A stretch of 64,000 nt of DNA from Desmodesmus armatus (taxonomy: Eukaryota > Chlorophyta > Chlorophyceae > Sphaeropleales > Scenedesmaceae): positions 505,001 through 569,000 of the forward strand of contig VIIQ02000575.1 of NCBI GenBank assembly GCA_007449985.2, given 5' to 3'. Below are positions 49,072 to 60,904 of the stretch, in pieces; within the stretch, counting starts at the first letter, position 1; every line of letters begins with the position of its first letter. The notes under the pieces were generated by a model that saw only the letters and a list, made by a program, of their open reading frames with translations, had not been told where the DNA came from and did not search any database. Made by a program: the position numbers and the translations under genes.

Positions 49072-49771
49072 CTGAAACACTGATCACGCCAAGCACGACC
49101 TTGGACGCCTGTCGAGCGATCTCTCTGACATTGCAAGATTCGGGCACCATCATACTGGCGTACGTGAAGCTGCTCGTGCCTTGTCTTTCGCCTGTCTTTG
49201 TACATCCTGACCGTTTGTAACCGTAGACAAGAACTGTGCGCACACCCCTGTTGAGCAGTAAGGGTGAGCCTAGTATGATACTGGTGACAGCATGATGCTG
49301 GTATTATACACCCAATGGAGACTCTGCCAAGGCCAGCGTGCCTCTGCTTTCACCAGTGGCTGTGCAGCCAGTCTTGGCGGGTTTGAACCTGCAGGTTGAC
49401 AGCTGTCAAGAGATTACTGTGGAGTTGGCGAACTGAGCATGCACAGCTCAATATCATAAATCTGAGGGCAATTTTTCAATAGTTGTGTCAGCAGCCTGGG
49501 AACACTGGATAAATGCGGTGACGGCCCACAACAGTGACCACTCAACCCCAGACCGCGTCGGTGCACTCAATGCTGATGGGGGTTCAGTACACATGGGCAG
49601 CCAAACCTGTGCTGCCTGCACCAACACAGCAACCTCTCATCACAAGACAGATTGTGCTGAGCTGCCACTATAGCACATGCAACACCAGCAGACAGGCACT
49701 CCAAGCACTTTGCTCTACCAATTGGCCCAAGACAGCCTAAAGCGCAGGATTGCATGACTGGACGTGCACGG
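49072..49771. other. Intergenic, nothing supported
   Basis: TTTCAG immediately precedes the proposed ATG of the SR-type gene at 49071, so a 5' exon may lie within 49080-49250. The minus-strand open frame there (up to 49243, MMVPESCNVREIARQ) would splice out of phase and is not included. Confidence 0.45.
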
Positions 49772-52700
49772 TCAGGGTCTTGCAGGCCGCCTACCCAGCC
49801 GGGCCTCAGCTGCAGCTACCTCCCGCTCTCGAGCATGAAGCCATGCTTCGCGCCGGGCCATGTGCTGCTCCCAGTCGCCCATCTGTGCCTCACGCTGTGC
49901 CACACGCTGCTCCCTGATGGCAGCTTCATCAAGCCGCACCTCAGCTTGTGCTAGCAGCTGCTGTGCATTGTGTGCCTTGCGGCTGGCCTGCAGGTTCGCA
50001 CAAATCGGGGTCAAGCACTCCCTTGTGGCAAGGCTCAAGCACTCCATCCCTCGTGGCAAAGCTCAAACACTCCCTCACAACTGCCGAATCGGTGACCACC
50101 ACTCAACTGTCATGTGCGAGGCTGGCACAAGGCAATAGCGACGACGCTCGTGGTGGCCAGCATGACCAATGAGAACATAGAAACATGGTGCGCCGTAATG
50201 ACATCAGCACGGACAGCGACAACTGATTCAACACAACAGCGAGCACACTCAATGCTGGTAGCAGGACAGCACCCTAGCCTGAAGACCCACCTCCCTCTCC
50301 CATGCGTCAGCCTCAGCAGCCTGCTTGTGTGCTCCTGCCTCTTTCCTCTGGCTGTGATGCAAGTCAGCGCGCACAGCCCTCAGCTCAGCGCGGACTTTTT
50401 CCAGGTCATGCTGCAGGCAGCACACAAACCGCACGGCACAGCACGAGGTTGCAGGATGAACAAAACCTGGCGCAGGCCGCAGACTCTCGCAAGGCTTTCA
50501 GCCTTGAAGAGTCCTGCAGCTATGCAGCACACAATGAAACCTCACACCCTGCTAAGTGCTGTTTACTGTCGTACAGTGCACAGGCAAACTGAAATACATG
50601 GAGGGCATATCAGCCTTCCCCGTGCTGCCACCAGCATCACATCAACCCGCACCTCAGTCTGCGACAGCAACTGCTGTGCCTTGTGCGCCTTGCGGTTGGC
50701 CTGCACGTTCAAACATGCAACATATCTCATCACCGCAACACACAGGAGAGTGGTGACAGCTGCAATGCTATTGGCACACAGTACAGAAGGCAAAAACACT
50801 GAACAGTGGTGAGCAGTAGGACATGTTGGAGGTGCTTGACAGGGTGCACGCATTTTGCTAAGACCTGCCATGCAACAGCAGCAGCCGCATGGTCTGCCTG
50901 CATTCTCAAGACATGGACGGTTGGTTATTCGGCCGGTTAGCCTGGATGACTCACATCCCTCTCCCACTCCTCAGACTGCGCAGCCTGCCTCTCTGCAGCC
51001 GCCTCTTTCTTCTGGCTGTCTTTCAGGTCTTTGCGCACTTCACGCAGCTCCGCGCGGGCCGTCTCCAGATCCTTCTGGATGCGTGGATGTGCGTTGAGCC
51101 TTGGGAGCAGCTGGTGTTGGCAGGTGCTGCTCTTGATGCACAGCTTCATCAGTTGCTGTGGCACATCAGACTCCTGCCAGTTGCAGCAGGTGGGCAGGAG
51201 ACAGCAGCCCTGTGTGGTGAGATGTTGACATGGGCTGCACAGTACTGAATCAGGGCCTGCGTGGTTGCAGTCGCACACCTTGCTGAGCGGCACAGGACTG
51301 TGCAAAACCTGCATGACAATTCACGTGCTGAGCTTGCTGGTTGTACCACACATACCTTGGGCTGCGACGCAGAGCTTGACCTGTTGGTGATGCAGACCTG
51401 CGCCCGAGGTTTCCCAGCACACCTCGGGCAGCAGCACGCGCCTGTGTGCATGACCTCCGACAGGCCGCCAGACACGCGGATGCCTGTGAGCTCTGTAAGG
51501 GCTGTGAGGGCCAGGAGACTCAAGTCTGCCAGGCCACTTGGTGGCTCGATTTGGAGCGACAGCAGGCGTGGGACCCGGGCTATCAGCGACTTGACGAGCT
51601 TCTTGCAGCCGTTGCTGACCTCCAAGTGCTTGAGGCGGTGCAGCTCTTGCAGGGGAGCCAGCTCGATGCCTGGGGTGGTTGCTTTGACGATGGACAGGCG
51701 CACGAGGGTAGGGAAGCACTCCACAAGGCTGGGGAGGTTTTCAGTGGTCAGCTGTGGGCCGGGCCTGGTCTCCTCAAGTAGCAAGGTCCGCACGCTGGGC
51801 ATGCAGCGGCCAGATGACACCAGCTGTCCCCACATGTCCTTGGGCAGGTTGCACTTTGCCAGGATCAGGACCTCCAGCTGGGTGAGGGCGCCGAGTGCCT
51901 CGTAGTCTGCAAGCGCTGTGGCAGGGTGCTGCAGGGTGCCAGAGAGGTCCAGCAAGGTCAGCTGCTCAGGCAGCTGGGCCAGCACGGCAAGCATGGAGGA
52001 GGACAGGCGCTGGTGGTCATCCCCGCCACCATCTCCATCCACCAGCACGCTGTCGATGATGCTCAGCTCCTGCAGGTGAGGCAGCTGCAGCAGCATGGCT
52101 GGGTCAAAGTCCTGGCACATCTGCACATGCATCTTGTGAAGGGTGGTGAGCCAACCAACGCGCAGCCCCATGCTTTGCGGCGCCTCAACACAGGACAGGT
52201 GCAGGCAGGTCAGCTGCTGCAACTTGCCGATGCCGACCAGTCCAACCTCTTCAGTAGGTGGCGCTTCAAGCTCAGCAGGCTGCGGCTCCCCTGAGGCAGC
52301 CAGCACAAGCTCCAGGTGTTTTAGGCTTGTGAGGCACCCGATGTGCTGGACATCCGAGAACCTTGTCTGCTTGCTCAGCTTGATGCTTGTAAGCTGCAGG
52401 AGCTGTGACAGCAGGACGCCTGGGAGCAGGCACAGTTCCTGCGTTGCCTGCCTGTTGCAGCTCACGTCCCACATGATGCTCAGCTCCTGCAGGATGGTCA
52501 GCTCCGATAGGCCAGCCAGCCGCTTTGATGGGGTGTCCAGCACGTTGCAGTTGCGCAGCGACAGGCTGTTCAGGCCCTTGCAGGAATGCAGCAGGCCCGG
52601 CTCTGGGTTGTCATGCTCCGTGATGAGCTTCACCTGGCAGTCACTGAGTGAGACTGAGCGCAGCGCAGGACACCCCGTCAGCGCCTTGAGCGGGTAGACG

Positions 52701-53146
52701 TATGGTGGCTTGAACTCGATGCTGGTGACAAAGGATCCATAGGAGACAAGCCAGGCTTCGGCTCTTGCGCATGTGCCCAAGTGGCGGTTCCCGATCTTGA
52801 GGGATGCACTCGCTGCCAACGCAATTGCTCTGAATCTGAAGTTGAGTGGTGCCCAAAACAGAAGCCTCTCCCGCTGGGGCAGGTGGCTGAGGATCTTGGC
52901 CAAGAGCTCATCTGGAAGGTTTGGTAGCTGCAATTCAAGGCAAATAGCAGCACAAAGGATAGTGAGCAGGGCTGGGCAAAGATTGAGCACACTGCTGTGC
53001 TGATGCAACAGCACGTGTGCACATTGTGATGCAACAGCACACTGCTGTGATGCAACAGCGGCTGTCTGCTCGTAGCCAAGGATTTCACTGAAAGCAAGGC
53101 TCACCAAATCTTTGGCGTCCAGGTGGCTGCTCCGAACGAGGGCCAT
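49772..53146 (-). CDS. F-box-like leucine-rich repeat protein with coiled-coil tail
   Basis: Six minus-strand exons, all phase 0: 53105-53146, 51356-52927, 50955-51074, 50653-50700, 50291-50410, 49772-49987; 705 aa. Residues 15-60 look F-box-like (LPNLPDELLAKILSHLPQRE, then LNFRFRAIAL). The rest of exon 2 is a leucine-rich repeat solenoid with many LxxLxLxxC/N units such as LKALTGCPALRSVSLSDC and LEVLILAKCNLP. Exons 3-6 encode a charged coiled coil: KDLETARAELREVRKDL, ANRKAHKAQQLLSQTE, HDLEKVRAELRAVRADL, ASRKAHNAQQLLAQAE and a final REQRVAQREAQ-type helix. Exons 5-6 duplicate exons 3-4. F-box/LRR proteins usually act as substrate receptors of SCF ubiquitin ligases, with the LRR binding the target; here that role is inferred, as the F-box match is by eye. 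Confidence 0.78.
49930..51074 (-). repeat. Tandem duplication of a coiled-coil exon pair
   Basis: Exon 3 (50955-51074) and exon 5 (50291-50410) are both exactly 120 bp and encode matching helices. Exon 4 (50653-50700) matches the first 48 bp of exon 6 (49940-49987). The offset is 664 bp for the first pair and 713 bp for the second. The longer last copy reads through where exon 4 uses a donor (GAG then GTGCGG). Confidence 0.8.
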
Positions 53147-56104
53147 GATGAACACGAAGAACACGAAGAACAAGATGGTTGGAGCAGTTGCTCGCGCTTG
53201 CTTTGCTTGCCAAGTATGGCGATCAAGCTGCTATCCACATCATGAACTCTGAAAGCATCGACCAGACGGCTTGGCATGAAGGGTAGCATGGTCTTCTGCA
53301 CTGCTGCTTTGAAGTCAAACTATCAAACCCTTAAGCCCCATGTTGGCCTCATGTGCTCCTTATGCAGTCCAGACAGGCTTCAAGTGAGGTTCCAACCTTA
53401 TCAGACCACCGAGGAGTCCAGTGGGTCCAGTCCAGCTAGGCTACACGGCTGCCCGCCACAAAAGTGGAGTCATCTGTAACAGCCAGGCCATGGCTGGCCA
53501 GCTGAGAGCATCCTGCACAGTGCGGGCATGGCGTACAGACTTTGCACTGCAGCCTGGCTTGCAGCTGCACATGCATCAATCAAGAAATGCTGTGCACTGT
53601 GCTGACGTGCTGGGCCAGCCCATGATGTCAGTGTTACTGACATCATGGCACTGCTGTGCGACTCAGGGCGTGTAGAAGCTGCAACCTGAGCACACCCAAG
53701 GGCTTCGTTCTTGAAGTTCTTGAGACCAGCACAGCTGCCGTCACTGCATGCATTCTGGTGGCAGCGTACTAGCTGGAGCATGAGTTGCACCATGCGGCTA
53801 TTGGCTCAGAGGCATGCACTATGCGTTGATTGTCTGCCGAAAATTGCAGCTCTGCAGGTCGCCGGGCAGGAGCAGGTGCACACAGGATTACCGGACTGTA
53901 ACACCACAATAAACCAATAAACACATCACAGAGTGCACTCAGTGGCCTCACAGCTCATCAGAAGAGCAAGGTAACGACAATCTGATCCACCGCCGCTTCC
54001 GAAAACTCCTGGCATGCATTGGTAGCTACAACCGCTGTCACGACTGTGATAGTCCTTCCGGGACAGTACTGCCATCAATGGGACTTTGGGACACAACAGT
54101 TGTGCAGCAGCACTGCTGCTGCAGGGCGGCCTGCCAGGCAAGCCCAGGAGCCGACCTACACAGTGTACACTACATGCAGAGCGTCCTGATTCGTTGGAGG
54201 TGTCTGTCAGCCCCCAAACACCAGACATTGCTCAGTCACGTGCCACCGGCCCGTACTGTCTCCAGCAAAACGCCCCCAGCATTTCAACAGCACATGTGGA
54301 CAAGAATGCCTCACACCTTCTGCCGACAGTCATGTGTCTGTTCGTTTGTCATGCAGGCAGGAAATCCACCATGGCCAGCGCACATCCCTGATGACCTGTC
54401 CACACGCTGCCATTCACCGCTTTCAACACAGCCAACTTGTCAGCCTTGTCAACACCGTCGATGCTGGTGTTGACTTATGTGCATCAAATCACAGGGCACA
54501 CAGATGTGCAGGTAGCATCCAGCGACCTGACACATCTGCCACGCCCACACCATCAACACATGAACTGGCCACACACACACATATGTGTGTTGCAGTGTAC
54601 TCTGCAAAACACGCAGGATGCATCCAACACTCTGATTGCTCTCAGCTGACAACTCCAGGGTCAAAGTTGGTGGCTAAGGGAACCCCACCGCCGCCCCAGA
54701 AGCCCAGCCCCATGCCCCCCCCCCCCCCCCCACGGGCATTTTTGCCCCTTGACTACGTATCCCCAGGTATGACCTGGGCGAAACACCCTGATGAGTGAAA
54801 CCAACGATCCCAACATGTCAACCTGAAGCACAAAGCAAAACACCAACAGACTTGTCGCCAACCTCAACATGCATCAGCTTGGGCAATCTGTTGTGTGATA
54901 GTACACACAGCCTTGGGGGTCCTGGCAGGAGTGTACTGCCCAAGAGCATGTGTGGCAGTCTGACCTGTCACCACATATTCTCCCTGACATTGCTTCACTT
55001 GCACAACAGCACACATCACGTATCTCGGTGAGTACTGTAATCACAGGAACCGAGTATCCTTGCTGTAATGACCTCATCGACATCCTCTGTGAACCAACAC
55101 ACTGACACACGCTTCATGCAGGTGCAACCCCGAGCACAGACAGAACATTGACGCACAAGAAGGAGAACCAAGTAACACAAGAGCGCACGTGTGTGCCACA
55201 CAACTGAATCACGAGCAGAACAACCGGGCGAGGAGCAAGCTCAACCCTCAGACAAGTAGGCAACAGGGGAGTGGTGCGTCCCTGGTAACACGGCAGACAG
55301 ACAGACATCAGGGGAGCAGTCTCAACCCTGGAGCAATCAACAGGGTGGAAGTTGATGGTGAGTGGGGCACCTCACCAATGTCACAGAGCAAAAGCAAGCA
55401 AACACAGCGCGGCGGCCAGATCAAGCCATACTGCACAAAGGTGCAGCCAGGGCACCTAGGTCCACACAACACCTTGCTGACGGCACAGCTGATAAGGGAC
55501 GTTGGCCTGAAGTACGCACCACACAAAACAACAAAGTAAAAGTGAACACAGTACGCAAGAAGAAGTTCTACTGTACCCGCCGCTAACAGAAGTAGGGCAC
55601 TTGCGTCCAGCAAGCACATGAATGTGCAAAGCATCACCAACCAAAAAACAGCACAGCAACTACCAAGCTGGGAGGGACCAATCATGCACCTGTGGTGGTA
55701 ACAATGACAACCATGAGAGACAGGCAGCACCATCTGTAAACACCGGACAATGTGGCAATGCAGGCACAGCCTACATGCACACGCTGATGCCGTTGTGGAA
55801 TTTAGGGTTGTGACACAAAAGAAACAACAGCCTGTGACGACGCAAACCACTACATGTGGCGGCTGGTGAGGAGGTTTGTCCTGCAATGCCAAGGACAACC
55901 ACCACTAACCATACAACACACATGGCATGCATGACATACCTTTCAGGGTCAGTTGTCGACAAAGTTGTGACGTCACTGCAGTCCTGACCTGGAGACAGGG
56001 TAACATATTGCGAAAACCTTGCCAGCACAGCCCTCTGCTGGAACATGCACCGACACATGTGAGTAACAGTGAGCGGGTGACTTAAGTGAGGGAATGCAAG
56101 CAAC

Positions 56105-56170
56105 CGTGAGTGAGTGAGTGATGAGTGGGTGAATGGGTGGGTGAGTGATTGAGGAAGGGAGGGAGACAGG
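56105..56170. repeat. GAGT/GGGT simple repeat
   Basis: An imperfect tetranucleotide tract of GAGTGAGTGAGTGATGAG type changing to GGGTG and GGAGGGAG. Confidence 0.8.
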
Positions 56171-56980
56171 GAGCGGCGTGTGCGCACAGGAGCAACCGTG
56201 CCTGTAGAAAGGTTGCGAGGTGTGGATGCTTCCATATGTCAAGCAAATTTCCACACCACCAGTCAGCAGCCGCCAACGTGCCGGGCAAAGGAAACACAAG
56301 AGACACGAGGGCTAGGCAACATGTCCTGGCCCTGCGGCATGCACAAGCCACCGTTTGGAGTGCGCTGCCCACCTCAAGCTGTGCTGTTGACATCCATTGG
56401 AAGTGTAGCACATGATGCGCATCCAAACACGCTCTCCTCATCCACATTAGCGCACACCCAAAACAGTATGCAATCCAACCGCAACACGACGGAGCACTGG
56501 TACTGCAATTCTCACAAGTGCTTGCTAGGCACACTGCCATAGGGCGTGGTGATCACTGCAACACAGGAAGATCGCAACGCATGCTGGTGACCAGTTGGAC
56601 GCTTTCAACGGTAAGAATGACCCCTATGACTGTCCAAAGACAAAACACAAACACACCCACATGCACGGGCCCTTAGACATGTGGCATCCGACGCCCCAAT
56701 CAAGTTGCCCCAAAACGTCGCCCGTATCATACCTTCACTAGAGTGACTGAGTGCCCTGTGTTGATACACACAATGCTGAGCGGAACTCAGCCTGCTGCAC
56801 CTGCACACAACCTCCTGCATAGGTAAAGCCTTGCATTTATCACGTAGGTGCTCATCATTTGGATAGCTCAGCACCCAGCCAGGGGCACCATAGCCATCAA
56901 TGCAAACTGCGGACAATACAAACATGCAAGGCAATGCACACTGTATGCAGCAACTGGCTCCAAATGCCAGGTCGGACACG

Positions 56981-57050
56981 GCATGCATGCATGTTAATTA
57001 ACATGCATGCATGCAGGTTATAACCTGCATGCAGGTTATAACCTGCATGC
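56981..57050. repeat. Compound perfect palindrome
   Basis: Bases 56981-57014 are a 34-bp perfect palindrome centred on TTAATTAA with GCATGCATGCATG arms. It overlaps a second 42-bp perfect palindrome at 57009-57050 made of two GCAGGTTATAACCTGC units with an 18-bp period. Together they could extrude one or two cruciforms. Confidence 0.9.
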
Positions 57051-58161
57051 CCACGCCTTTTGGAACACCGCTGCACAAGTAGCAACATCTATATGGTGGA
57101 CAGGTCCAGTCAACCAGCTGTATGACCATGATCAGAACGACAACCACCAAGCCAGGGAAACCATGGCTGCCAACCACAACCATTCAGAAGTTGCCAGCTG
57201 TGCGCATTGTCTGCAGCAATGGTACTCCTGCATTTCAGCGTACAACATGCATACACGCATGCCACACCGCAATGAATTCACTGTCCATGCGTTGTACAAA
57301 CACCGCTGCATGCACACTACTACAGTTCACGCAACCTGCCAGCTGCAAGGGGGTTTTCAAAGCTGTTGCTGCTTGCTGCCTCCGAATAAACTCAGCCTGA
57401 GGGTTGGGCTGCATGCGGCGCTGTGCCACACAAGTGCGGCTGCAACAACATCAACAATTGCAATGCACAACTGGTTGCACCCCAACTCGGCCTCCACAAC
57501 TTCTGCCTGCAACCTGCTGCTACGCACAATGGTCCATGCAAAGCCCCTGCACAATGCACACAAGACAGTTCACCGCATCCAACCTGCATTTGACCCTGCA
57601 AGCCCTGCACAAACACATGCCTGCAGGCACAGACTGCGCCCTAGAGGGTCCCGATCAACCCTCCAACTGCCACACACAATCTCAACAAAATCTTGCTATG
57701 ACACTTTCTTGCAAGAGCCCGGAAGACCTATGCAGTAATCAGCACACCTCACTCAAGCAAGACCGGCAGGAGGCACAACACAACCTGTCGTTTGCACAGC
57801 TACAAAGCGGCCTCAACTCATACACTCCATAGCCCAGCAAGTGCCAGCTTATGACTCTGACGACTCTGAAGGGCCCATTCATACCCAGTGACGTCACAAC
57901 AATTTTCGTTGGCTTCATGCCAGGGCGACGGGGTCTACCCCCTGACATCACACACCAAATCATTCTCACATAGGGTGGAAGAGGCCACATGTAACGTGCC
58001 CAACCCCTCTACCCCTCACTGGAGCCTCACAAAGGGCACAACCCACTCCGGCAAAGAAAGGCACCATGGCCATGTTATGTCTCAACAGCTTGCAATGTGT
58101 ATGATCAAGGAAAAGTGGCCAACTCAACTGGTCAACCAGCTGTGCAAACCCAGACAGCCCC

Positions 58162-60272
58162 CTACTCTGCCGCACCCCCTGCACGCTGCACCAAGCTCGC
58201 AATAGCCTGTGCGGTTTTGGCGGCACCCAGAGCAGCAGTAGGCGTGCCGCCACTGGTGCTGTGCCACACATGGACGTAGGCCTCCACACGAGCAAAATCA
58301 TTCTCAAACTGCTGCAGCAGGACGTGGCCTGCCTGCAGCCCCTCCAGCCTCGTGATTGCTCCCTTGAGGCGCTCCACCAAGCTGGCAGGCAGCTGCAGGT
58401 CATGTGCAAGCTGAAGCAGCTGGTACTTGGCATCCTGGTTGAAGCTGCGTGCACCAGGTGCTGGTGCTGCTTGCAGCTCTGTGACGGCAGCTGGTGATGC
58501 GGCTGCTTCTGCAGCGGCAGCCTCTGCTGGTGCCTCCTCGCTGACACCTGCGCTGTGTGAGGGAGGGTGCTTCGATGTAGCGGCCAGCAGTGTCGCACCC
58601 GCTGCTGCTGCAGCCGGTACCTGCCCGTCTCCCAGCTGAAGTGCAGCCTGGCAGCGCTCTGCACCCGCAGCAGCACGCGTCAGCACGCCGGCTGCTGCTG
58701 GGGGTACCTCTCCTTCTTCCAGCTGTGGCTCAGCATAGGAGTGTCCTGCTGCTGCAGCTGCTGCAGCAGCAGCCTGCACCTCTGGCTGTGTAGCAGCCCA
58801 TACCCTGAGCTCGAGGTCACTGCCCTGCTGGGCTGCCTGCTGAGCGCACTGAAGCTGCTGGAAAAGCTGAAGGCACTCCCAGTGAGCTGCTGTGGCAGCC
58901 AGGCTGAAGGGAAAGCCCTTGGCGGCGCACCATGCCTGGGTGTGACATGCGAAGGCCTCTGGGCTGTCAAAGTGAGCGACCTGCAGGCAATAGCAGCAGC
59001 AGTGGCAAGGTTGCATTGGTTGGATGTTGGGCTAGGCGCAGCTTGGAGCACTGAATGCAGGCAAGGCAGTGCTTGCCGTGCAGGCAAACGGCGCTCTACA
59101 GACACGCCACACCCTGCAACATGTTGCCGATGGTGCCACCACAAACCACAAGCAGCACAGATGCATGCGAGCCTGCTGGATGGCTACCCAAGTACGCTCT
59201 GGCAGCAGCACACAGCTGCGCAAGGCCTAAAGGTTTAAAAGCCTGCCAAGTACTGCTGAGGGGATGTGCAGCTCTCATACTGGCAGTTCTGCTCTGCCGC
59301 TGCTGGAAGGACGCCCTACATGCCCCAGATGCTGCATCAGCCATCAAGGCTGGTGTACATAAACGTGTGCTGCTTACCTGGATGTAGGGGCCATCCCAGC
59401 GGCACCATGGCTGCGGGAAGCTGTCATTATTCAGGCCGGCCAGCAGGGAGGCAGCTGGTGGCACAGCATCAGCTGCAGCACAGGCCCCTGCAGCTGGGCT
59501 TGCTGCTGCTGCGGGAAGCTGTCATTATTCAGGCCGGCCAGCAGGGAGGCAGCTGGTGGCACAGCATCAGCTGCAGCACAGGCCCCTGCAGCTGGGCTTG
59601 CTGCTGCTGCATTTTGCTGCTCCTGCCCTAGCAGGTGTGAGCTGGGCACCACACTGTGACTGCACAGCCCATTCTGGGCACCCGCATATGGGCCGAGTAG
59701 GGTACCCTGCTGCACAGCACCTGCTCCACCAACAGCAGCATACATGGGGCTTGCAGGGTGCTGGGGAGTGTCTGGAGGAGAGGGCCCACTGGTGTTGTGA
59801 CTGGGGCCCCAGCTGAACTGGACACCAGTGTTTGCCTGCACCAAGAAGCCGCTGCTGCTGCTCTTGTCACTGCTTCTGCACACCAGGCGCCCATGGCTGT
59901 GGCTGTGCTCGCGGCTTGCGCTCCTGCTGCGGCGCCTGCCACTCTCACGGCCCTTGCACATTGGGCTTATGCTGCGGCTGTGGCTGCAGCGGCGGCTGCG
60001 GCCATGGCTGCCCTCGCGGCTGGTGCTCCTGCTGCGACTTCTGCTGCTGCTCCCGTCACCACGGCTGCGGCCACAGCGTGCGGCTGGTGCGCCTGCTGTG
60101 CCCCCTACTACCGTCGTCGCTGCTCTCTGTGTCTGACCCCTCACGGACCCTGGAGTGACTGCCGTTGTAGTCGCCGCTACAGCCGCTGCTGTGGCTGCAC
60201 CTGCTGCCACCAGCAGCATAGCGGCTTGACCGGCCAGCGCGGCTGTACACCCCCACCTCAGAAGGGGCAGCA

Positions 60273-60304
<32 letters not shown>

Positions 60305-60904
60305 AGCAGGAGGTGACAGCTGCAGGACCAGCGTTGCTTTTGGCTGTGTGTCAGGCTTGGTTCTGGGGACAGCAGAGAAGCATGCTGTGCAGCCTAGGAA
60401 GTCTCTCTCCAGCAGCTGGTGCAGCCGGGGGCAGGGCTTCAAGCGGTAGCGTGTCTGCTCGGTATCAGGGCCTGCTGTGGTCGTGTAGGGAGTGAGCCTG
60501 ACACAGACGGTTGAGGGACTGCTGTGCAGAGCATGCTGCCCCTGCAGGGTGCTCAAGTCTGGCAGCAGACAGCAGGAGGTCTGTGAGTGAGCAGCGGCAA
60601 ACAGCACCGCATCTAGCAATTGATGCTTTTTCAACGAGATTCTTTGTTTTATTTTGTGAGCTTGACGAGCAAGCACGGACCAAAAAAGGGGCAGCACACT
60701 CGGACTCCCAGCAAGGATGGTCACCAGTCCAGCAATACACTGCTCACCTATGGGACCCCCTCCATATCGTAACTGCAGCAAGGCAAAGGTTCCATCCATT
60801 GTGGGGCGACCACAGGCCTGCTCCACTTCTTGGCTGAGCTCCAATCCTCTTGTTAGCTTCAGATGGTTCAGGAGGAAGGATGGGTCCCTGACACGCTGGT
60901 GCAT
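58162..60904 (-). CDS. SR/WG-type protein, paralogue of the 41.8-49.1 kb gene
   Basis: Minus-strand exons: 60748-60904 (start uncertain), 60558 down to 59378 with internal disruptions, and 58162-58980. The N-terminal domain has VRDPSFLLNHLKLTRGLELS and EQACGRPTMDG. It is joined by a phase-1 intron to a segment containing ERDFLGCTACFSAVP, matching the larger gene at the same point and phase. Poly-Ala, an RS region (about 59880-60180, with SRSRSRSTSREGSHGRSR) and one FSWGPSHNTSG motif follow. After NNDSFPQPWCRWDGPYIQ the last exon gives VAHFDSPEAFACHTQ, Ala-rich sequence and the C-terminal module with LLQLAHDLQLPASLVERL and QQFENDFARVEAYVHVW. The frame breaks once near 60.06-60.11 kb, and a 98-bp tandem duplication at 59.41-59.61 kb breaks it again. 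Confidence 0.6.
59413..59608 (-). repeat. 98-bp tandem duplication inside the SR/WG paralogue
   Basis: Two near-identical copies start with GCGGGAAGCTGTCATTATTC at 59413 and 59511. Since 98 is not a multiple of three, the second copy is read out of frame unless one is spliced out. On the minus strand the first copy gives PPAASLLAGLNNDSFPQ, and reading on gives a stop soon after. Confidence 0.85.

Larger units (their letters stand above)
53147..58161. other. Gene-poor 5-kb region
   Basis: No coding gene could be supported on either strand. Base composition is less CAG-rich than the flanking genes. It contains a C-run at about 54717-54731, a GAGT-type simple repeat at 56105-56170 and a compound palindrome at 56981-57050. 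Long frames such as 57007-57738 (+) and 55308-55898 (-) lack domains and have His/Cys/Thr-rich composition typical of non-coding reads. Confidence 0.5.

Noticed and set aside
49033..49243. Upstream coding start for the giant SR-type gene (MMVPESCNVREIARQ frame)
   Set aside because: It ends at the right donor but in phase 1, while the next exon needs phase 0. The frame starting MQHAPLQPP at 49071 fits.
57007..57738. 243-aa plus-strand open frame starting in the palindrome
   Set aside because: His/Thr/Ser/Cys mixture without domain; start codon lies inside the palindromic repeat.
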